A stretch of 64,000 nucleotides of DNA, taken from NCBI GenBank assembly GCA_973895155.1, contig OZ316894.1, positions 26,970,001-27,034,000 on the forward strand. Reading direction: 5' to 3'. The translations under genes and the position numbers were made by a program. The DNA is from Marsupella aquatica. Lineage: Eukaryota; Marchantiophyta. The notes below the pieces were generated by a model. That model saw only the letters and a program-made list of their open reading frames with translations. It had not been told where the DNA came from and ran no database searches. This document shows, piece by piece, positions 34,324 to 43,847 of the stretch. Position 1 is the stretch's first letter; each line of letters opens with the position of its first letter.

Positions 34324-37300
34324 ACAGGAATCACTCGGCCGGTTAAGTGGGTAAAGCAGGGAGGCACCCTAGGAACACCTTAGTATAGTGACAAAACAAG
34401 GAAAATATAAACAATTAGGGGCAACCATGGAACCCGGGCCGAGGCCGGAGGTAAGGCTAAGGGTGAAAACCCGATTAGGGTTAGGGCGCGTTAAGCGTCG
34501 GCGGCTAGGAAGGATCAACGGGAAGAAGGACCGGCAAAGGAGAGGGGTAAGGAGCGCTTGCAGGAGATAGTGGCTCATTGGCGAGCACGAACTAGGCAGA
34601 CGACTACGGGAGGCCAACTACTGTCAGCTGCTTAGGCAAGCACTCGGGGAGAGAGTAGATACCGACGATCAACCTAAGGAGGGTATGAGCAACGTCAATC
34701 AAGCGGCACATTTCTGGGGATGCCTGTTCGAACGGGCAACTGAGTACATCAAGACTTACGAGGACGAGGAATCAGAAAGGGCAGCTCGAGAACGGCAGGA
34801 GCTCGCTCGATTGTGGGAGCTGCAGAAGACGGCTTTCTTAGGAGGCGAACTCATCAAGGACGAGTTCCAGTGGACGCCTACTTCCAATCAACTCGATGAT
34901 CTTCTGTTTTGCAAAGACAGCGTCGTCGGCATCCGAGAGGCCATCAAGAACTGCAACGACATACACTAGGAATTAAAGGGTAGCACGGAAAGGTGGACCC
35001 AGGCAACGGTGCTAGGAGAAACCTCCACGGCAGCAAAGATGAAGAGGAAGGGAGCCGTCAACGATGAAGCCACCCCGGCAAAAAGAACGAGGTCGGCGGC
35101 ACCAAAGAAGCCAGCCGAGCAGCAGAGCAGGAGGCAGGGAGAAGCCGAAGAGGAGGAGGTCGATCCCATCAAGGCCATTCCAACCAGGGATGACACCTGG
35201 AAGGGCTGGACGGCAACCCTACCGGTGGAGGTGCAACTACATTTTGCACGGGAGGAGGATGCATGCTTTACGGCCATGCAGACCAAGAATACCAAGGCTT
35301 CATGGCCGGATCCGGCTTGGAGGCCTTTGTAAGATTACCATGGCTGAAGCCGGAGGTACCGGAGTCAGACCTATTAGAATTCGTGGGGTCATGGGAACCC
35401 GAGACCAATTGCACGAGGATATATGGGAAGGATTTCTATCTTACTCCCAAGGTAATTGCCGAAGTGTTTGGCCTGCCGATAGGCAATAAGACCAAAGTTG
35501 ATACCAGGAAGACCTTGCCTAACAAGGAGTTCCGGTCGTTCCCCGGGCCATCAACGAAGAATGGCTTCTTCCGGAACACCTGCACCAACCCGCACATAGG
35601 AGAGATGATCGACTTCTTGCGGGTGACCATGCATTGTAACTTGCCGAGGGCAGAGATCGGCAAGGCACAGGTCTATCTGGCAGAAAGGCCAGACCCAAGC
35701 CGGGACTACAACGGGTACCTCCTCAACCAATTGAAGAAGATCTTAAAGGAGGAGCAGTAGGTAATCGGCATGGGGAGCGTGTCGCGGCTTGGCTATCACA
35801 TGCCACTGTTGTGCCGGTATGCCAGAGGTCAGACTTTTGCCCCGGTACTTCCCCTACAGGTAAGGGCACCCGAGGAAGCTCCAACGCCGAGGCCGTTGGC
35901 TGAGAAGCCTCAACCACCTGTTAGTCCTACGATCGAGCAGGTGTTTAGGCCCAGGAAGGAGGACTTGCCGATGCAGCAACCAGGCATGCAGAGTCTGCTG
36001 AAACTACTGGAGAAAGAAAAAAAATCGACATCGGCAACAACAACGGCAACGGCAACAATGCAGGACACTACTACAGAGGTAGGCCTACACCGGCTCACAA
36101 GAGAAAACCCCTTTGCTGGAGACAAGGAGAGAATCAGGCCGGAATCCAAGCCAGGTGTTCGAATGTACGTGGGAACCTCAAGCTCCGAATCTGAGGTAGA
36201 ATTGCCTGAAGCTCCTACCGACGAAGAGGAGAGGGAGAAGCCGGACGTCCAAGAGGTAGAGGAGGCAGTGGAGGACTGCAGCCATGATAATTCCGGCTAT
36301 GGGTCGGACCATCACGTTCCAGGAGTAAGGACCTGTGGCCGGTTTGTCCCCACACTTCCAAGGGTAGTGCGAGGGGACCCCAACCAGCAGAGTAGCCCTG
36401 AGTCTCCCCCACCAGGATGTTGCTCCCCCGAGCTTCGACGGCATAAAACAGACGGTGCAGGAATTTCAGGAGCGAATCAAGCAGGAGGAGGAGGCCGCCC
36501 TGGCTAAGGAAAAGGATTTACCAGGAGGAGATTGGCCGGAGGACATCAGGCGGCTAGCCGAAAAAGGAAGCAAACCTCTAGCCACGATTGAAGAGATCCG
36601 CAGGACGGCTTGGGAGCAGAGGCCACGATGGGCGATGCCGATCACTTCTACTTACTCCACCTACGCTAAGAATAGAGCCATGGAGTATGGTGAGATGTGT
36701 GGGGAACTTGCGCTCGGCATCTTTGGAGAGGAGTTGGAGGTAGGACCCTTTTTCCATAGGGAGCAGTTGGAGAAGCACCAATTAGAAGAAGCGGTGGCTT
36801 TAGAGAGAAGCAAGAAGGACGAGGTCATTCGGCGGCTTAGGAGGATGGAAGCCGAGATTGAAGATCTAAGGGCGGCCAAGAAAGCCCAAGATGAACTGCG
36901 GATTAAACGACATGAGCTGAACATCATGCAGGGGCAGTTGGACACCGCGCAGGCTGATAATCAGAATATCAAGGATAAACTGACTCAGACGCAGGAAGAG
37001 TTGGCCGACACGATCAAAGAGAGGGAGAAGTGGAAGCAAGAGCTGAAGAATACAGAGGAGGCCCACATAACAGCCAACAGCCGGGCCATGGCGGAGACCC
37101 AAAGAAAGGAATGGGCGTTGAAAGGGGAGCTCGAGAAAATCCGCGGAGCCCTTGAGCAGAAGGAGGCCGAGTTAGGGAAATCCTATCAAGGGATTATGGC
37201 GCTGCAGCAGGAGCTTGCGTCCCTGACGGCCAGCTTCAAGGCCGACCTAAGGGAGAAGGACGAGATGCTCGAACAGACTTACGCCAAGATGAACCAGATG

Positions 37301-38971
37301 GAGTCTGTCATCATTGCAGAGCTCGACAAGGAGCTAAGAGCAACCCGGGAGGAGAGGGCTACCTTGAAGAAGGAATTGGAGGAAGCCCACAGGGAGCAGG
37401 AGGAGGCCAAAAACGAGCTGGAGGGGGCACGTAAGGACCTGGATGAAACCCAAGAGGAGTTGGAGGAAATCACGAGGAAGATGGAGAACCTACAGCGGCG
37501 GGCCGACAACCAAACAGAGCGGCTGAAGAAACAAGCCGCAGTATTTAAATGCTTAGCTGCAGCAGGTCCATCTCCCGTTGGGACAAACCAGTTACCAGGG
37601 GTGGTAATTGCCGAAGGACAAGCCGCGCCACCTGCACCAGTGCCGGGAGTAAGTGGGAAGGGGAAGGGACCAGCTGCCGAGCCACCAACGAAGAAGAAGC
37701 GGAAACCTTCAGGGTCAAGGAGTAATACGACTTCACAGGCCGTGGTGATCAAGGAGGTAGACCCAGCACCGACCCCAGACAGGGTCACGGCTAAGGATCC
37801 AACTACCCTAGGGGAAGGGGAGGCCGAAGCCAAGGGAGTGGCTGAAGCCGAAGCCGTGGGAGTGGCTGAGGCCGAAGCCGTGGGTATTGCCGAGGCCGGT
37901 GTCGAGGCTGAAGCCAAAGGTGGACCCAGTCAGGCCGAGGGAGAGTTGACTCGGTCAAGGGCAGGTAATCTGTCAGTAGGCGGGCCAACGGTAGTGGCTG
38001 AGGAGGAAGTGTTGGGGGCGTCCATTGAGGATCCACCACCGGTGTCGTGACGGTGCAAGGGCGCCGTTCCTTTTAGGGAGGGCGGACGTGGAGGGAGGAG
38101 ACGTGAGTGGGCAGGGCGGGCGCGGATCTCCACGTTTAGGATTAGGATTAGAACCAGGAGCGGCCCTGACACTTAGCTTAGTGGGATTGCGGTTCCACTG
38201 GTAGGAGCAACACTTGTGCTCCTGCCTTACTGTACATAGGTAGATTCGGGCAAGTAGATTACTGTCAGGTAGATTAGGCTTACGATGCAAAGAATGGCGG
38301 ATCCACTACCAGGATAAGTACCTGGGCAGCGGGGAGCTCAGGGCCTCTTCTTTAGCAAGTTTTTAGTTTGCACCAGCCGGGCTGGGATCAAGTAGTACGA
38401 GAAGCTCTCGGTTAGTCATACAGTGACCCTTGTGTATATTCATGTTTCCTCATGCCTAAGAGCTGAATAGAGTTGGCCTCACGGCTTAGTTCGCAGAACT
38501 TGTGTATGAGATGTACTGTTTGTATGGCAAGTGCATGGTATGACTCAGTCAGAATGAGTCATTTTGCTATTTGTGTGTCGCATTAACTTGTGTGAAGAGT
38601 GCCCACATCAACAGAAGGAAGGAAAGTAAGCAGGGGAGTGAGAGTTGGATGTGTCAAGCTGAGAGAGGTCTTAGCGGCTTAACCAAGCCTATTGGGGATC
38701 ATTCCGGCGGCGGAATCCAAACATACCTAACAAGACGGAGGGGAAGATAGGGGAAGACAGGGGAAGGCCTATATTAGGCCGGCTACGTATCTCATGACCC
38801 GATGAAGGATCTGTCCAGTATATGTGTGTAAAATGTTAATAGTAGTAGTAGAAGGTTAGCAGCGTCCCATGCCGCTAAGCCGCGGAAACGGCCTCGCCAA
38901 GCACGAAACCTGCGGGAATCGGCTTGAGCTGGGGGGTTTCTTGGGTTTAGGGAGCCATGGGACGCACCACA
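34312..38971 (+). repeat. Right LTR, 4660 bp
   Basis: It is nearly identical to the left LTR, with full length retained (no 348-bp gap). A purine-containing stretch AGTGGGGAGC just before it is the only polypurine-tract candidate and is weak. The length matches the solo LTR (4663 bp). Confidence 0.93.
34426..38050 (+). pseudogene. LTR-encoded coiled-coil protein, right-LTR copy
   Basis: Same gene as in the other LTRs, here in pieces: from ATG 34426, 34685-34969, 35009-35332, 35263-35760, 35770-36507 and 36455-38050. Breaks are the shared frame change near 35290, CAG-to-TAG at 35758-35760 (solo LTR has CAGCAG, this copy CAGTAG) and an extra G near 36413. The segment missing in the left LTR is present here. 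The coil and acidic tail match the left copy with few substitutions. Confidence 0.75.
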
Positions 38972-39098
38972 CAACTCCTCCGTTGTCCTCACATGTACTG
39001 CCTCTGCACGTACATCCATGACCATATCAGAGTCCAATCATGTATAGTCATAGACACAGGTGCCAGGTGCGAGACCGGTGTGAGATGTCCTCATCTTA
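38972..39098. other. Right flank of the retroelement within CACTA-B
   Basis: The sequence adjoining the right LTR does not continue the transposase blocks expected upstream of VMTHLLIH on the left side. Minus-strand frames are open but show no known motif. Either the retroelement entered an intron or a rearranged part of CACTA-B, or a deletion removed transposase sequence. Confidence 0.4.
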
Positions 39099-39668
39099 CT
39101 ACCACATCAAATACGGATACCAATCCTGTTGTCGATGCCACTCAGCCCTGAGGTACTCAGGCATGTACATTAAGTCATCAAGGTCTAAACCCTGCTCATG
39201 CCATCGTGGTCTTCGATCCGTGCCTACAAGCAGTGGCAGCAGTGCCCTCCATGGTGCACATGTTGCTACCAAGTCCCTCCACTGGGTACTAATTAGTCTA
39301 TATTTGCAGATATCTTGTGCGCCAGACACCACAAGAACCCTCGGCCAGACATGTGTAAGAACTATATCATCTGCCAAATCAGGCAACAAGGAACCACCTA
39401 CAGCATCGTGCTTGTCTAACTCATCTGCTGAAAAGTAAATGTCCTCTTCCGACTGTGCATCCTCATTCACCACAGCATTCACAACACATCCAAGGTCTGC
39501 AGGCATTATCTCGGATGGAGCTACACTCTGTCTGGTTACCAATCCACACAAGTAAGCCCAAGCAGTAGCCATGCACGATGCAACCCGTAGGAGGACCCTA
39601 CATAGGGCCTGACGGTCTGGAAGAGGCAGCATACCCACCAAAGTCTTCAGCCAAACAGAGCCCAGCAA
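39099..39668 (-). CDS. F-box-like protein fragment (CACTA-B cargo)
   Basis: A 189-residue frame contains, at about residues 95-145, LPDLADDIVLTHVWPRV followed by KYRLISTQWRDLVATCAPWR. This has the L-P-D...V...R-x-V-S/C...W..L pattern of an F-box, the segment that binds Skp1 in SCF ubiquitin ligases. The C-terminal part (EYLRAEWHRQQDWYPYLMW) is unknown. The N-terminus starts at an ATG at 39668 but may be preceded by an exon. The match rests on pattern alone. Confidence 0.45.
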   Translation of the reverse strand: MLGSVWLKTLVGMLPLPDRQALCRVLLRVASCMATAWAYLCGLVTRQSVAPSEIMPADLGCVVNAVVNEDAQSEEDIYFSADELDKHDAVGGSLLPDLADDIVLTHVWPRVLVVSGAQDICKYRLISTQWRDLVATCAPWRALLPLLVGTDRRPRWHEQGLDLDDLMYMPEYLRAEWHRQQDWYPYLMW

Positions 39669-39808
39669 GTAGATTCACAGTCACACCCCACGCAGCAGGA
39701 AACAACAATCACTTCAACTGCGACCAACCATGACAAGATGAGTTAGTTCAAGGATCACATTTATTACAAAATTGTGTTTTATACAAAAATATGAGGGACT
39801 CCTACTCC

Positions 39809-40564
39809 TCACTCTCTCCCACCTTTGCTAAGCATACATCTCCGCTGAATCTTGGAGGGCCAGGCCTCAAAAATATCAAAGTCCCAAGCATTCTGTCGCT
39901 TCCCTCTAGCTACTGATTCCAGAAGCCAATCAGGGGAAAGCACCCAAAGATTGTTGTTCATGACAAAATCACGCACTGTTGTCTTAAAGAATTTTCTGCA
40001 TATTTTCATGTATGACAGACCTACAACATGAGTGGAGGTTTCTGTTAGACTCTCCTCCACTGTCCCACCTAGCTCAACAACTATAGACTTGTACAGTCTG
40101 CACTTAGTCTCCCCAATTCCTTCTTCTGCAAATACCACACTGAACCCCTTCATAATGGTATTTCTCTCCTTGCCATGCTCATTCAATATAGCATCTGCAC
40201 GCATAGGATGGTGTCCTATGTTGACAACAGGTCCATATTGGACAGAAGCAAAGTTGGGTTTCTCTGCCGCTGCTTCATAGGCTTCCTTTTCAGCCAAAGC
40301 CTCTGCAGTGGCCTCCTCACTCTCCCACAACTCATATTGCTCAGTACTCTGTACACACCTATGTTTAACAGAATCGGTCAGCCAAGAGACTTCAACTACT
40401 TTTAGACCTTGGTTGGTAATGGCAGAAACAATGAAGGACCATGACCACTTGTTCATCACATCCAGCCATGTCCCCGCAACAACATGTGTAGTCTGTGGAG
40501 TGATGTCCTTGACTTCAGTCCCATGGAACTCTGAGAATCGTTTTTGTACGATTGGCCAACTCAC
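39809..40564 (-). CDS. Tandem BRCT-domain protein (CACTA-B cargo)
   Basis: A 251-residue frame holds two BRCT-like units. The first has TTHVVAG, a strand-helix stretch and VVEVSWLTDSV (about residues 1-75). The second has VVELGGTVEESLTETSTHVVG and WVLSPDWLLESVARGKR (about 130-235). The W-x-x-D/S signature and the T-H-V-V loops are those of BRCT repeats, which bind phosphopeptides in DNA-damage and chromatin proteins. The frame continues upstream of the first ATG through a telomere-like TTTAGGG run to an in-frame stop. No stop interrupts the domains. Whether it is a separate gene or the 3' part of the PHD gene upstream on the same strand is open. Confidence 0.65.
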   Translation of the reverse strand: MSWPIVQKRFSEFHGTEVKDITPQTTHVVAGTWLDVMNKWSWSFIVSAITNQGLKVVEVSWLTDSVKHRCVQSTEQYELWESEEATAEALAEKEAYEAAAEKPNFASVQYGPVVNIGHHPMRADAILNEHGKERNTIMKGFSVVFAEEGIGETKCRLYKSIVVELGGTVEESLTETSTHVVGLSYMKICRKFFKTTVRDFVMNNNLWVLSPDWLLESVARGKRQNAWDFDIFEAWPSKIQRRCMLSKGGRE

Positions 40565-40571
40565 TTGGGTG

Positions 40572-40594
40572 AACCCTAAACCCTAAACCCTAAG
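40572..40594 (-). repeat. Three telomere-type repeats (CCCTAAA)
   Basis: Three perfect units of AACCCTA on the plus strand lie directly at the 5' edge of the BRCT frame. Plant-type telomeric repeats or telo-box promoter motifs have this sequence. Three units are too few for a telomere. Confidence 0.8.
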
Positions 40595-41250
40595 CTTTGA
40601 TTCCAGCCAACAGAGGCGGGTGGTCAACCTTTGTACGTTTCCTAGAGGCCATGTACACACGGGCCACCTAATCACTGCAGACCGGAAGATAATGCGTTCA
40701 CCTGATAATCGGAGGGCCCTTAAAATGCTGCGTTTATAACTTGGTCCAGTCCAGTCGTCTGGTGAGTCTCTGCTCCGATTCCAAATGGGAGAAATATTGG
40801 GACAAACGTACTAGACACCTGCAAGCATGCACCTCATAGTTTGAATATGTGCCTTCACAATATTGAAGGTGACAAGTGCAATTGTTTTGTGATGCCACAT
40901 ACAGATGTTGTAAATGGGCAGACATTCAATGAGAATACAAAATGTTGGTACACTTTAAGGGAATTCTCGCAAATTAAATAGCCTTGTAACTTATATGCTC
41001 ATAATGAGAAGTCCTGATTTAATTTAAGCATTGTCATGTAAGTCGTGATCAAAATGATTGCAGAGTTAAAAAAGTTCCTAGAAGGCTTAAGGGCAGTTTT
41101 TGAAGGCATGTACCCAGGAACAAGTAATGAACTTAGGGTACTTGTTGCCTAAGCATCCTCTCCTACAGAGGTCCTTCTTCTCAAAATTGGAATGTCTGCA
41201 ATCTCCAAGGTATCCACATCAGGTGCACTATGCATGTATATTATTCAGGT
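40595..41250. other. No gene seen between the BRCT and PHD genes
   Basis: AT-rich sequence without a supported frame. It is either the intergenic region of the two minus-strand genes or an intron joining them. Confidence 0.35.
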
Positions 41251-41931
41251 TCAAAGCCAAGAAATGTGATCTCTCATGGGAGTGTGCAAAGTAGGATCTA
41301 TGGCATGGCGATGACAATAGAAGATCCATCGATCAACACCATGTGCAGAGTGATCATAGATGTGTCTGTCACAAGCATAGCCTTCTGCTTGACGCTCCTT
41401 CAAACAATGAAAGTGCCACATGGTGGGACACCTAACACAGTGGACTATGTCCACCCAGAAATCTTCATCGTGCTGACCACATGCCTTGCACTTATGAAGT
41501 GGGCAAGCTGTGGCAAGATCGGGAAAACATGAAAAACAAAAGAACCTCACACAATATCTGTCAGGGCATTTCCTAACAAGTGGTGGAGCATCAACAGAGC
41601 CCTCATAAGACCCCAACTTCCCACACTGTGCACACTTAGCCTGCTTCTCCAAACAATCAGTGCACATCCAGCCTCCCTGGTGTGCTGACGGGAGGCCCAC
41701 CCCTGGACAGTTGTTTTCTGCAGCAAGGTCAGACTCCGGGTTGAGGTGGAAATGCCTCATGCAAGGGCCCTCACATATGGCTAAGCCACCACCATCGTCA
41801 CAAATGGCACAACAATGAGCTGCCTTCTGGAAAATCTGACTTGCGGAGAAGTTACTACCATCTGGCCCAACTACACCTGTGTTGCTCACCTCTGTCCCCC
41901 GCTTCTTGGCTCGGATTTTAGGGCGTGCCAT
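41251..41931 (-). CDS. EDM2-like PHD-finger protein (CACTA-B cargo)
   Basis: A 226-residue frame starts at ATG 41931 with a basic N-terminus. The first PHD finger is CAICDDGGGLAICEGPCMRHFH, ending W-x-C-x2-C (about residues 40-95). A second zinc unit begins CAQCGKLGS and includes CxxC pairs (FCFSCF), then CPLHKCKACG, and a last unit VHCVRCPTMWHFHCL. The end, FYCHRHAIDPTLHTPMRDHI, is characteristic of the EDM2 family, which reads histone marks and controls H3K9 methylation, intronic transposons and gene silencing in Arabidopsis. The methyltransferase-like second half of EDM2 is not seen downstream. The frame is intact and ends after DHISWL at a stop or splice site. I read it as a captured or element-borne gene part. 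Confidence 0.75.
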   Translation of the reverse strand: MARPKIRAKKRGTEVSNTGVVGPDGSNFSASQIFQKAAHCCAICDDGGGLAICEGPCMRHFHLNPESDLAAENNCPGVGLPSAHQGGWMCTDCLEKQAKCAQCGKLGSYEGSVDAPPLVRKCPDRYCVRFFCFSCFPDLATACPLHKCKACGQHDEDFWVDIVHCVRCPTMWHFHCLKERQAEGYACDRHIYDHSAHGVDRWIFYCHRHAIDPTLHTPMRDHISWL

Positions 41932-42600
41932 GCCTACGCATGAGACAGATAGTACAATTTAGCAGAGTGCACGGACAATACAATTTAGTGCAGTGTACAA
42001 AAAGTACAGTGTAGCATATAGACTAGAGTGGCAATTGCTACTGCAATGAAATGTTCACACACATGTGCAGAGTAGACATACTTTTTGGTTTGTTGAGCCC
42101 ACACTAAAAACTGATCCCCTCGTACAATAGCTCCACCTACACCTCAATTTTGTGGCTATGATTCACCAAAGGAGATCTGCAACAAGATTTAATGCATTTG
42201 AATCACATATAACAGTCGTGACATGTAAAACAGGCATTTTTTGAACAGGATTGGTATCAAGCACTGTGATCAGGGTTGTAATTTATACATCCTAAATAGG
42301 CTATGATAGTGAATGAGACAAATAAGTTAGGCAGAAATCACTTTTTCCAGGTTATCACATGGCCCATTAATTCCAGTCTTTGAAAGGAGACTTTTAAGTG
42401 AGCTTGCTAGCCTCTTAAATTAGGATATTGTACTTAGTGCAGCCATAATAGGATAAGTTATGTACTGTTGACCCTAAACCCTGGACCCAAAATTGGTCAT
42501 AATTCAAAATCTTAAGTAAATATCCTCTCTGTTCAAGTCAAAGTGTTAAGTTATAGGTCAATGGTCTCTGGTTTGTGCATGCGGTGTGACAAGTGGTCCT
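41932..42600. other. No gene seen upstream of the PHD gene
   Basis: AT-rich, probably promoter or intron of the minus-strand PHD gene. CAGTGTA- and GTACAGTG-like fragments recur near 41960-42010, without a clear unit. Confidence 0.3.
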
Positions 42601-43050
42601 CTAGAGCGTGTGATCCAAACATGTGTAGACACCAAAGTGACCGGTGGTGGGGTCTGGGAGGGCAGGACAAGTGACATCGCCAGGCACACTGCAGGATGGC
42701 GAGTGGTTCCAGATGATACATTGTGCTCTGTGAAAAAACCGACATCCAAGAGAACGGTCATCCAACTCTAGGCCAGAAGCCCTATAGGCAGGACAGTCAT
42801 ATTGGCAACTGTGCACACACCCTTGGGCCCTAATTTGTGGCGGGTCATGTATGAGAGACAGAAATACCAAGGATGTTGGGAAGGGTGGAGAAGCAGGTAC
42901 AGGCCGGCTGTAGTTGTTCCTGGCAACAACTGGGTACTCAAAGTACCATGCAGACTGGGCTGGAAGGATCCCAAGTCTGACATACTCAAGGCGCAACATC
43001 TCTGCCTTGCGTGCAAGCCGCACATGTTCAGCGTTGCGGGTCCTCACCAT
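42601..43050 (-). CDS. Unknown protein fragment in CACTA-B
   Basis: The minus-strand frame encodes a basic helical start (VRLARKAEMLRLEYVRLGI) followed by a cysteine/histidine-containing segment (GCVHSCQYDCPAY, GCRFFHRAQC). The cysteines are spaced as in a zinc-binding domain but match no family I know. It may be an upstream exon of the PHD gene on the same strand. The start is uncertain. Confidence 0.3.
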   Translation of the reverse strand: MVRTRNAEHVRLARKAEMLRLEYVRLGILPAQSAWYFEYPVVARNNYSRPVPASPPFPTSLVFLSLIHDPPQIRAQGCVHSCQYDCPAYRASGLELDDRSLGCRFFHRAQCIIWNHSPSCSVPGDVTCPALPDPTTGHFGVYTCLDHTL

Positions 43051-43316
43051 AAGTGTTGCTTTTGTGGAGATGTCGTGTGTTCACGTCCTCTGATAAGCAC
43101 CTTCGATCAGCAAGGTGAGCAGGAGCTGTACTTGCCTCACCAACAGCAACCAACCTTAAATTATCAGTTCCCACTCACTGTGTCATTCCATTGGTTCCAG
43201 CTAGGGGTCACAGTGTAAACATAGCATGAAACACTCCTAATCAACTTGCTTACAAACTACAATATCCAGAAAGAGTGAAAGTCTCACCCTCCAGTGAGCA
43301 GCAGAGAGGTAGTTCA

Positions 43317-43847
43317 CTAGATGTGTTGATGTGCAGTTAAACCTCCACTATTGCTTACTTCTGGTGTATGCTGCTCAGAAGAAGACATATTAGTAGCAGC
43401 AAATTGCAAATAATGGCCATAAGCAAACCGTGAGAGTTTGCAGAATGCTACGACAAATCCATCACAGCAGTGCTCCACAGGAATGAAACCAAGCAAAATT
43501 TGGTGACCTCGGCCAATGACAAGGCCAATGTAGTGAACAATCCTTGACCGATCAGGATATGGATTGGAATTACAATTAGTCAGCTCTTCTTCTTTGTTTT
43601 CTAACTCTGGGGGAAATGAGCATGACCAGGGAATTCTTTGAGAAATAGAAGTGCACAGGGAAAATGAAATTGGCTCATTCAGCTGCGCAAGACCGGCCAT
43701 TGCAGCAAACTTGGACAGTTGTTCCGCAATACATAAAATACCCTGACTTACATGCAATCGATACAATCTGCTTCTGTTGGCTGTCCTATAGCTCACGGTA
43801 GTGCCGTTGGGATAGGGTAAGTGAATATTGCCATAGCTGAAGCACAT
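43317..43847 (-). CDS. Unknown protein fragment in CACTA-B
   Basis: A 176-residue open frame contains a hydrophobic stretch around HYIGLVIGRGHQILLGFIPV and several cysteines. No family is recognised and codon bias gives no help. It lies on the same strand as the PHD and BRCT genes. It could be an exon of a captured gene or chance. Confidence 0.25.
   Translation of the reverse strand: MCFSYGNIHLPYPNGTTVSYRTANRSRLYRLHVSQGILCIAEQLSKFAAMAGLAQLNEPISFSLCTSISQRIPWSCSFPPELENKEEELTNCNSNPYPDRSRIVHYIGLVIGRGHQILLGFIPVEHCCDGFVVAFCKLSRFAYGHYLQFAATNMSSSEQHTPEVSNSGGLTAHQHI

Larger units (their letters stand above)
24026..38971 (+). mobile_element. Ty3/gypsy LTR retrotransposon with coding LTRs
   Basis: Two nearly identical LTRs (24026-28336 and 34312-38971) enclose a 5,975-bp internal region with gag, protease, reverse transcriptase, RNase H and integrase in Ty3/gypsy order. 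A tRNA-primer-site candidate TGGCGCTAGATGGAGGGG starts at 28341, four bases after the left LTR. Flanks are ATAAC (24021-24025) and ACAAC (38971-38975), a 5-bp target duplication with one C/T difference. LTR identity implies a recent insertion, but gag-pol has three in-frame stops and at least one frame change. Confidence 0.95.

Noticed and set aside
24026-38971. An endogenous virus with an envelope gene
   Set aside because: The element has only gag and pol in Ty3/gypsy order. No envelope-like membrane protein is found after integrase, and the LTR-encoded protein is a coiled coil without a signal peptide or membrane span.
40572-40594. A chromosome end or interstitial telomere
   Set aside because: Only three units, inside a transposon and flanked by coding sequence.
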